Assembly (NCBI GenBank): GCA_041584475.1
Contig: JBFHDX010000163.1
Location: 1 to 6,421, forward strand
DNA: 6,421 nt
Direction of reading: 5' to 3'
Source of the DNA: JBFHDX01 sp041584475
GTDB lineage: Bacteria > Pseudomonadota > Alphaproteobacteria > UBA8366 > JADFVY01
The translations under genes and the position numbers were made by a program. How positions within the stretch are numbered: the first letter of the stretch is position 1; every line of letters starts with the position of its first letter. The notes below the pieces were generated by a model that saw nothing but the letters and a program-made list of their open reading frames with translations, did not search any database and was not told the origin of the DNA. Positions 1-4,510 of the stretch are shown here, one piece after another.

Positions 1-676
1 CGGGCTGCACCCAGCGCATCGGATACCAGCACAGGGCCAGCCCGCAGCCGCGCCAGTAGCGGGCGTCGTCGCGCGGGTGCCAGGCGGGGAAGAAGCGGGC
101 GGCGGCCTGAAGGCGCGCCGCCTCGTCGGCGCCGATCAGCGATTCGAACCAGTCCCGGGTCCAGGTTCCGATGCTGGAGACGGCGAACGCGTCGGCGAGC
201 ACCACGTCGTCCAGCGGCAGCGAGAGCGCGATCGGGACGTCCTGGTTTTCGTTCGTCTTCAGGACCGCGTGCGCCATGCTCGGCAGCGAGTCTGCCATCG
301 CGGTCTGCAGGCGCGTGAAATCGAAACTCTCGTGGAAGCCGGTACTGTCGCCTTCGCCGTTCCCCTGGTCGGTCCAGTTCCATGGAATATCGACGCGGCG
401 TCCGATCTCCTCGACGAGGTCGACGACCCAGGCATGGTAGCCGGGACCGGCCGAGGAGGTCTTTGCGGACGCGACGATACTGCCGCCGTCGAGAATGAAT
501 TCGACCGGCTCCTCGGCGGGGTGCAGCTGCACATAGAGCACGCCGCCCTCCTCCTCCGCCTGCAGCAGGAGCCGGTCGAGCGGCTCCGTGAGGACCGAGC
601 GGATCGCGGCATCGATCATTTCGAGCATTCCCGCCGTGTTGCGCAAGTCGGCGGAAATCTGAAATCCCAATCCCAT
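1..676 (-). CDS. Hypothetical protein, C-terminus cut by the window edge
   Basis: The frame is open from an ATG at 674-676 to the left edge, giving 225 visible residues that begin MGLGFQISADL. An in-frame stop at 707-709 with no other start codon before 676 fixes the start. A GGGGA sequence about 8 nt upstream may serve as the ribosome binding site. The protein looks soluble: there is no signal peptide and no membrane segment. Visible features are an amphipathic N-terminal helix (about 13-45), a beta-rich stretch with GGVLYVQLHP (about 48-58), a GPGYHAWVVDLVEEIG segment (about 82-97), and a Trp-rich region near the end of the visible part (GTWTRDWFE, RYWRGCG, WYPMRW). I do not recognise the family. 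The gene is divergent from the two paralogs on its right and may share a regulatory region with them. The codon use and the lack of stops over 676 bases support a real gene; the function is unknown. Confidence 0.8.
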   Translation of the reverse strand, partial: MGLGFQISADLRNTAGMLEMIDAAIRSVLTEPLDRLLLQAEEEGGVLYVQLHPAEEPVEFILDGGSIVASAKTSSAGPGYHAWVVDLVEEIGRRVDIPWNWTDQGNGEGDSTGFHESFDFTRLQTAMADSLPSMAHAVLKTNENQDVPIALSLPLDDVVLADAFAVSSIGTWTRDWFESLIGADEAARLQAAARFFPAWHPRDDARYWRGCGLALCWYPMRWVQP

Positions 677-713
677 CGAGGATTCCCCAAACGTTGCCGT
701 CGATAGTCACGCT

Positions 714-737
714 GTCGCGGGGACACTGTAGTCGCGG
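714..737. repeat. GTCGCGG direct repeat pair
   Basis: GTCGCGG occurs at 714-720 and again at 731-737, a period of 17 bp. It sits about 40-60 bp upstream of the leftward gene's start. It could be a regulator half-site pair, or chance in GC-rich DNA. Confidence 0.3.
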
Positions 738-738
738 A

Positions 739-756
739 GCGTTAGTGAGGCGTTAA
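739..756. promoter_or_regulatory. GCGTTA direct repeats with TTAG-N7-TTAA (CtrA-like) spacing
   Basis: GCGTTA is repeated at 739-744 and 750-755, offset by 11 bp (about one helical turn). The core reads TTAG-N7-TTAA (742-745, 753-756). This differs by one base from the TTAA-N7-TTAA consensus known for the alphaproteobacterial cell-cycle regulator CtrA. Two half-sites on the same face of the helix are typical of a dimeric regulator. The assignment to CtrA is speculative, because the host is not proven to be an alphaproteobacterium. Confidence 0.3.
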
Positions 757-773
757 GCCGGGGAGATCCCGGC
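757..773. other. Small inverted repeat between divergent genes
   Basis: GCCGGG (757-762) pairs with CCCGGC (768-773) around a 5-nt spacer. The hairpin directly follows the TTAA half-site. It may be an operator or part of a 5' untranslated leader. There is no T-run, so it is not a typical terminator. Confidence 0.3.
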
Positions 774-816
774 GCATCTTCATACCTTGTTAATTTCCGG
801 CCGGGCAGAATCGACC

Positions 817-864
817 ATGGGTGGGAGGCATCTCGGCGGACAACCGGGCGAGGACAGGAGATGA
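817..864 (+). other. Possible 15-codon leader ORF overlapping the next start (ATGA)
   Basis: An ATG at 817 opens a frame of 15 codons (MGGRHLGGQPGEDRR) that ends in TGA at 862-864. This overlaps the ATG of the following gene (861-863) in an ATGA arrangement typical of translational coupling. Against it, no good Shine-Dalgarno sequence precedes position 817, and a frame this short is easily found by chance in DNA with few stop codons. Confidence 0.2.
850..860 (+). promoter_or_regulatory. Ribosome binding site fixing the start at 861
   Basis: GAGGA (850-854) lies 6 nt before the ATG, and a second purine run AGGAG (856-860) abuts it. No start codon occurs in frame between this site and about position 789, so the ATG at 861 is the only reasonable start. 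Confidence 0.65.
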
Positions 865-1760
865 ACCACCCGATCACCGGAGACGTCAGACTGGCCGGGC
901 GCCTGAGGCGCATCTACTGCCGGCTTTTCGCTGCAGAGGATCCGCGGGGTTGGGCGGACTACCACATCGTGCCCGAACGCCGCGGCACCCTGTGGCTGCA
1001 CTGCCACGGAGCCCGGCGTCGGGCCGGCGCCGACCTCGAATTCGTCGCCGTGCCCCCCGAACTGCGCGACGAGGTGGTCGATCTGATGATTGCGATCCTG
1101 CGGCATGCCCGGGCGGGACGCCGGGTCGCGGCGGATGCGCACCTTGCCGGCAATCTCATCTCGCGGCGGCAGAGCTTCACGCATCTCGCGACGCTGCGAT
1201 CGGCGCCATGGAACGACAAGCGGCACAGGGGCCTGCTTCGAATCGTCGACTACGACGCGCCGGCGCAGTCCGGCTTCCCGCGCCGGCTGCTTGCCACGCA
1301 TGTGGCGGCACGCGCGGAGTCGGCGACCGATCCGGCAACCGCCGAGGCGCTCTACCGGCGTTCGATCGAGGTCTTTGCCGGCGATTTCGGCGACGAGGAC
1401 GTCGGCGCGCAATTCGATCCCGAAGCGCCCGACATCACGGCCCTGCAGAACCGCTCGAACCTCGCGGCCTATGTCGGGCTGGCACGCATTCTGGCGGACG
1501 CCAAGCGGCTCGGCGAGGCGAGCGGCTTCCTCGAGGCTGCGATCGCGCGCTGTCCGGGCTGGGCGCTCGGCTACCGCGATCATCTCATGCAGTCGTACCG
1601 CGACGAGGATCCCTACCTGCGCTATTGGAAGGACGCCAACATCGCCGAGATCACGATGCGTCGCCGGGCCGAGGCGCGGACGCAGCCTGCACACGCGTCA
1701 GGGCCCGGTCATCGTCCCGGCTTCGGGCGGCGCCCGCGCGGCGTCGCCGATTTCCTGTAG
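861..1760 (+). CDS. Uncharacterised TPR-like protein, first of a tandem paralog pair
   Basis: The protein has 299 residues, a start set by a good ribosome binding site, and no signal peptide or membrane segment, so it is probably cytoplasmic. I do not recognise the family. It aligns without gaps to the next gene product over residues 1-265 (about 128 identities by hand count, roughly 48%). Blocks shared by both are DPxGWADYH (27-35), GTxWxHCHG (42-50), EFVxVP (60-65), RIVDxDxPxxSGFPRRL (127-143), LExAIARCPGWA (224-235) and DPYxxxWxxAxIAEI (250-264). Residues about 201-238 read like one TPR helix pair, with small residues, GEAS and AIARCPGWALGY in the expected positions. The 150-175 stretch may be a second, degenerate one. 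The Arg- and Gly-rich tail after 265 is not shared. Strong conservation of His, Cys and Trp suggests a binding or catalytic site in the N-terminal half; this is inference. Confidence 0.85.
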   Translation: MNHPITGDVRLAGRLRRIYCRLFAAEDPRGWADYHIVPERRGTLWLHCHGARRRAGADLEFVAVPPELRDEVVDLMIAILRHARAGRRVAADAHLAGNLISRRQSFTHLATLRSAPWNDKRHRGLLRIVDYDAPAQSGFPRRLLATHVAARAESATDPATAEALYRRSIEVFAGDFGDEDVGAQFDPEAPDITALQNRSNLAAYVGLARILADAKRLGEASGFLEAAIARCPGWALGYRDHLMQSYRDEDPYLRYWKDANIAEITMRRRAEARTQPAHASGPGHRPGFGRRPRGVADFL

Positions 1761-1764
1761 CGCG

Positions 1765-1783
1765 CCGGCCGGGCTTCGGCCGG
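1765..1783 (+). terminator. GC-rich hairpin just after the first paralog
   Basis: CCGGCCG (1765-1771) and CGGCCGG (1777-1783) form a perfect 7-bp stem with a 5-nt loop, starting 4 nt after the stop codon. No T-run follows, so it is not a classic intrinsic terminator. It could slow or protect the 3' end of the transcript. Confidence 0.35.
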
Positions 1784-1814
1784 GCGGCCAGAGCCTTCGC
1801 CAGGACCGGCGCCA

Positions 1815-1849
1815 GCTTTGCACAAATTTAACTTAATCGACGGCATAGT
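1815..1849 (+). promoter_or_regulatory. AT-rich patch, candidate promoter of the second paralog
   Basis: An AT-rich stretch containing CACAAATTTAACTTAAT (1821-1837) stands out from the surrounding GC-rich DNA. It includes the small palindrome TTAA-C-TTAA (1828-1836). A -35-like TTGCAC (1818-1823) and a -10-like CATAGT (1844-1849) exist, but their 20-bp spacing is too long for a standard sigma-70 promoter. The patch lies about 68-81 bp before the start codon, close to the position of the AT-rich patch before the first paralog. Confidence 0.35.
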
Positions 1850-1892
1850 CGTCGCAGCAGCGGCACGCGCGCGGCGACGACGCCGGGCGGCG

Positions 1893-1898
1893 AAGGAG
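1893..1898 (+). promoter_or_regulatory. Ribosome binding site fixing the start at 1905
   Basis: AAGGAG lies 6 nt before the ATG at 1905. It decides against an upstream in-frame TTG at 1818, which would add 29 residues rich in Ala and Arg. The paralog alignment begins exactly at this ATG. Confidence 0.75.
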
Positions 1899-1904
1899 AG
1901 CGAC

Positions 1905-2801
1905 ATGCGACACCCCGTTACGTCGGAAACGCGGCTCGTCGGGACCGGCACCCGATTGTTTCGGCGCTTCTTCAAACGGCAGGATCCGCACGGCTGGGCC
2001 GATTACCATTGCGTCGAGGAACCGGACGGAACTTTCTGGATCCATTGCCACGGCTTGCGGCGCTGGCGGCTGCGCGACGTCGAGTTCGTCGGCGTACCGC
2101 GCGAGATGTGCGGCTACGCGCATCAGCTGATGTTCGAGATCATCGCCGAAGGACGGGCCGGGCAGGGGCTGGTGCCCGACCACGACATCGAGGGCGTCTT
2201 CTCCGCGCCGCGCCAGAATTTCCGGCAGGCGGCGACGCTGCGCACGGCCCTGCACGACGATCCCGAGCATCGCGACATGGTGCGCATCGTCGACCGCGAC
2301 CAGCCCCTCGAATCAGGCTTTCCGCGCCGGCTGTTCGCCTCGCATATCGCGGCGTGGGCGGAATTCGCCGAGGACCCGGCGCAGAAAGAGGCGATGTGCC
2401 GGCGCGCGCTCGCCATCTTTCCGGGATTCTTCCTCGAGATGAATGCGGGCGCCGAAATCCGGCCGCGCGATCCGGACCTCACCGACCTGCAGCTCAGGGC
2501 CAATCTCTCGGTCTATGTGTCGCTTGCCCAGGCACTGTTCGATCAGGGCCGGGCGGAGGAGGGTTTCGGCTATCTCGAGCAGGCGATCGCGCGCTGCCCG
2601 GGCTGGGCCGGCATCTACCGCGAATACATGAGCAAGACCGTGCGCCGCAAGGATCCCTACGCGGACTTCTGGCGGCAGGCGGATATCGCCGAAATCTGTG
2701 CGCGGCTGCGGCCGGCGAACACGACCGGTCCGCTGGCCAGGCCGAAGAAGACGACGACCGCGCGTCCCCGCAAGACCAGGCGCGTCAAGAAGAGCGCCTG
2801 A
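1905..2801 (+). CDS. Uncharacterised TPR-like protein, second of a tandem paralog pair
   Basis: The protein has 298 residues and starts MRHPVTSETRL, matching the start MNHPITGDVRL of its upstream paralog. No signal peptide or membrane segment is seen. All shared blocks are present at the same residue numbers: DPHGWADYH (27-35), GTFWIHCHG (42-50), EFVGVP (60-65), RIVDRDQPLESGFPRRL (127-143), LEQAIARCPGWAGIYRE (224-240) and DPYADFWRQADIAEI (250-264). Residues about 198-238 look like a TPR hairpin (NLSVYVSLAQAL, then EEGFGYLEQAIARCPGW). The sequence matches the TPR pattern better than the first copy does. The tail from about 270 is strongly basic and low in complexity (PKKTTTARPRKTRRVKKSA), unlike the other copy. 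Such tails often contact nucleic acid or ribosomes, but this is only inference. The gene converges on the dehydrogenase gene, with 15 bp between stop codons. Function unknown. Confidence 0.87.
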   Translation: MRHPVTSETRLVGTGTRLFRRFFKRQDPHGWADYHCVEEPDGTFWIHCHGLRRWRLRDVEFVGVPREMCGYAHQLMFEIIAEGRAGQGLVPDHDIEGVFSAPRQNFRQAATLRTALHDDPEHRDMVRIVDRDQPLESGFPRRLFASHIAAWAEFAEDPAQKEAMCRRALAIFPGFFLEMNAGAEIRPRDPDLTDLQLRANLSVYVSLAQALFDQGRAEEGFGYLEQAIARCPGWAGIYREYMSKTVRRKDPYADFWRQADIAEICARLRPANTTGPLARPKKTTTARPRKTRRVKKSA

Positions 2802-2816
2802 CCGGCGACGGACATC

Positions 2817-4124
2817 CTATTCGGCCGGTACCGGGCGGTAGTCGCCGTCGGTGCCGAGGAATTCGCGGCCGTCGCCGCGATAGAACCGGTCGGCGCCGCG
2901 CTCGCGCATCACCGCCAGCATGCGCGGCAGCGGCCGCCCGTCCGCTTCCAGTCGGCGTGCGACGTCGCCGGGGCCGAGTTCGTCGAGCATCTGGAACGGT
3001 CCGGCCCGCCAGGCGAAACCCCAGCGCATGGCGCGATCGACGTTGACGATGTCGTCCGAGATCTGCGGCACCAGATCCGCGGCATAGGCCAGCGTCGCCC
3101 CCATCAGGCTCCAGGCGAAGCGGCCCTGCGCGTCGTCGGCGAACAGCAGCTCGCGCAGCCCGGCATGGCTCGGCGTCGCGTCGCTCGCCGGACGCCATTC
3201 GCCGGACAGGAGATCGAAGACCTCCTTGCTGCGGCTGCCGTCCGGATGCTTGTTCAGCCTGTAGAAGCCGCCACCCGTCTTGCGGCCGAGCTGTCCGCGC
3301 TCGAGCATCGCCCGTTCGGCCGGCGGGAACCGCGTGAAGGCACGTCCGGCGTCGCCGTCGGGCAGGTTCACGTCGAGGTTGCGCGCGACGAAATCCATGA
3401 CGTCGAGTCCGATCAGGTCGATCAGCCCGTAAAGCCCCGTCGAGGGCAGGCCGACCGGCGCCGACATGAGCGCGTCCACCATCTCCATCGACAGCCCGGC
3501 CTCGAGCGCCTCGCGTGCCTTGTGCAGCCCGGCCAGCATCCAGAAGCAGCCGATCCGGTTGCCGATGAAATTGACCGTATCCTTGGCGTGCACGACACCC
3601 TTGCCGAGCCGCCTGCCGCAGAACTCGGCCAGCGCCGCGACCACGTCCGGCGTCGTGTCGGCGCCGGGCACCAGTTCCATCAGCCTCATGACCTTCACCG
3701 GGTTGAAGAAGTGGGTGACGGTGATGTCGCGGCGCAGGCGCTCCGGCATGCCCTCGCTGATCGCGCGCAGCGGGATGCCCGAGGTATTGGTGCTGACCAC
3801 CGAGCCGTCGCTGCGCAGGGATTCGAGCTTTTCGAACAGCGTGCGCTTGGTCGCGAGATCCTCGATCACCGCCTCGCAGACCCAGTCGTAACCGGCAATC
3901 CGCGCCAGCTCGTCGAACGTGCCGAGCTCGATGCGCTGTGCCGCGGCCGGGTCGTCGACCGCCGGCGGACGGCCGTTGACGATGCGGTCGAGCGACTTTT
4001 CGGCGGCCTCGCGCGTCACGTCCAGCAACAGCACGCGGCAGCCGGCCTGCGCGCATGCGCCGGCGATGCCGCTGCCCATGGTGCCGCCGCCCAGCACGGC
4101 GACCGATTCGATCCGGCGGGCCAC
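2817..4124 (-). CDS. 3-hydroxyacyl-CoA dehydrogenase, stand-alone FadN-like module
   Basis: This 435-residue enzyme should oxidise (S)-3-hydroxyacyl-CoA to 3-ketoacyl-CoA with NAD+, a beta-oxidation step in the cytoplasm. The Rossmann domain carries GGGTMG (12-17) and an Asp at the end of the second strand (D35), which selects NAD. By comparison with the human enzyme, the active-site residues are S115 (NTS), H138 (HFFNPV), E150 (LMELV) and N189 (FIGNR), all present. A first C-terminal domain runs about 190-290 and ends in KTGGGFY. A second runs about 330-425 with DDIVNVDRAMRWGFAWRAGP. This double C-terminal layout matches the front part of FadN-type proteins, which continue into an enoyl-CoA hydratase domain; here the chain stops before it. 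The start is GTG. It lies 4 bp after the DUF1330 stop, with a GGAG about 9 nt upstream inside that gene, so coupled translation is likely. Substrate chain length cannot be told. Confidence 0.93.
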   Translation of the reverse strand: MARRIESVAVLGGGTMGSGIAGACAQAGCRVLLLDVTREAAEKSLDRIVNGRPPAVDDPAAAQRIELGTFDELARIAGYDWVCEAVIEDLATKRTLFEKLESLRSDGSVVSTNTSGIPLRAISEGMPERLRRDITVTHFFNPVKVMRLMELVPGADTTPDVVAALAEFCGRRLGKGVVHAKDTVNFIGNRIGCFWMLAGLHKAREALEAGLSMEMVDALMSAPVGLPSTGLYGLIDLIGLDVMDFVARNLDVNLPDGDAGRAFTRFPPAERAMLERGQLGRKTGGGFYRLNKHPDGSRSKEVFDLLSGEWRPASDATPSHAGLRELLFADDAQGRFAWSLMGATLAYAADLVPQISDDIVNVDRAMRWGFAWRAGPFQMLDELGPGDVARRLEADGRPLPRMLAVMRERGADRFYRGDGREFLGTDGDYRPVPAE

Positions 4125-4128
4125 GGCT

Positions 4129-4413
4129 TCAGACTCCCTCGACGACGCACAGCAGGCGTTCCGCCGAGTCTCGCGCGAAGGCCACCGCCTCCTGGTACTC
4201 GGGCGAGCGATAGCATGCCTCGGCCGCCTCGACGGAGGGGAATTCGACCACGACGTTGCGCGGGTACTCGTCGCCTTCCAGGGTCACGGTCCGCCCGCCG
4301 CGCGCGAGGAACCGGCCGCCGTGCTTCTCGATCGCCGGACCGGCCCGCTTGGCATATTCCCCATAGCCGTCCGGGTCGGTGACCCTGACGCGTCCGATCC
4401 AGTAGGCTGGCAT
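4129..4413 (-). CDS. DUF1330 family protein
   Basis: This 94-residue protein begins MPAYWIGRVRVTDPDGY and shows the usual marks of DUF1330: YWIxRVxVTDP at the N-terminus, GGRFLARGG (about 45-53), RNVVVEFPS (about 65-73) and CYRSPEY (about 80-86). The family has a dimeric ferredoxin-like alpha/beta-barrel fold related to small monooxygenase and EthD-like proteins. No reaction is firmly established. It is full length for the family. The start is set by a GGAGGT 5 nt upstream of the ATG. A longer reading from 4452 would add 13 residues but lacks this signal and family similarity. The gene is followed after 4 bp by the dehydrogenase, so the two are probably co-expressed. A role in the same acyl-CoA or lipid pathway is inferred from this context alone. 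Confidence 0.93.
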   Translation of the reverse strand: MPAYWIGRVRVTDPDGYGEYAKRAGPAIEKHGGRFLARGGRTVTLEGDEYPRNVVVEFPSVEAAEACYRSPEYQEAVAFARDSAERLLCVVEGV

Positions 4414-4418
4414 GGCGT

Positions 4419-4424
4419 ACCTCC
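4419..4424 (-). promoter_or_regulatory. Strong ribosome binding site of the DUF1330 gene
   Basis: On the minus strand these bases read GGAGGT, 5 nt before the ATG at 4413. It is the strongest Shine-Dalgarno sequence in the window, and it decides the start. Confidence 0.8.
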
Positions 4425-4466
4425 GCGGTTCGATTTCCGGATCGCGGCACACTAAGCCGCCCGGCT

Positions 4467-4488
4467 CGCGGCGACAAGCGACGCCGCG
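4467..4488 (-). terminator. Hairpin between the acyltransferase fusion and DUF1330 genes
   Basis: CGCGGCG (4467-4473) and CGCCGCG (4482-4488) form a perfect 7-bp stem with an 8-nt loop. It lies about 22 bp downstream of the fusion gene's stop, inside a 97-bp gap. There is no T-run on its 3' side on the minus strand. It may act as a weak terminator or attenuator that lowers expression of the two downstream genes, or it may simply stabilise the transcript. Confidence 0.35.
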
Positions 4489-4510
4489 GGTAGACCATGC
4501 GGTCGGGGAC

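Larger units (their letters stand above)
677..860. promoter_or_regulatory. Divergent intergenic region with repeats and AT-rich patch
   Basis: This 184-bp gap separates two divergently oriented genes and should hold both promoters. From left to right it contains a pair of GTCGCGG direct repeats (714-720, 731-737), a pair of GCGTTA direct repeats (739-744, 750-755), a 6-bp-stem hairpin (757-773) and an AT-rich patch TTGTTAATTT (787-796). The last is unusual in such GC-rich DNA and lies about 65-75 bp before the start of the rightward gene. No convincing -35/-10 pair with 16-18 bp spacing was found on either strand, so promoter positions are inferred from context only. Confidence 0.5.

Noticed and set aside
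77..706. Plus-strand open frame (209 codons) over the leftmost region
   Set aside because: The opposite strand has an unbroken frame to the window edge with more protein-like composition, and a start fixed by an upstream stop. The plus-strand frame has no ribosome binding site or recognisable domain.
681..812. Two GANTC methylation-type sites (681-685 and 808-812) in or near the divergent region
   Set aside because: Two sites in this length are not clearly above chance, and no methyltransferase evidence is present.
780..1694. Minus-strand open frame (304 codons) and plus-strand frame 821-1831 over the first paralog
   Set aside because: Only the frame 861-1760 has a good ribosome binding site and a paralog in the next gene. 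The others are stop-poor shadows in GC-rich DNA.
2803..2847. Possible bidirectional terminator between the convergent genes (CGGCGAC paired with GTCGCCG; palindrome CCGGTACCGG at 2825-2834)
   Set aside because: The 7-bp stem has a 31-nt loop, no T-run, and lies mostly inside the dehydrogenase coding end. It is explainable by GC-rich coding sequence.
2009..3046. Plus-strand open frame (345 codons) overlapping the second paralog
   Set aside because: Arg/Ala-rich shadow that also runs into the convergent dehydrogenase gene; no start signal.
2785..4056. Minus-strand open frame (423 codons) overlapping the dehydrogenase in another frame
   Set aside because: The product is Arg/Gly/Ala-rich and of low complexity; the overlapping frame has all catalytic residues of 3-hydroxyacyl-CoA dehydrogenase.
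3165..4382. Long plus-strand open frame (405 codons) opposite the dehydrogenase and DUF1330 genes
   Set aside because: It is the antisense shadow of two genes with clear family motifs; its translation is Arg/Asp/Ala-rich with no recognisable domain.
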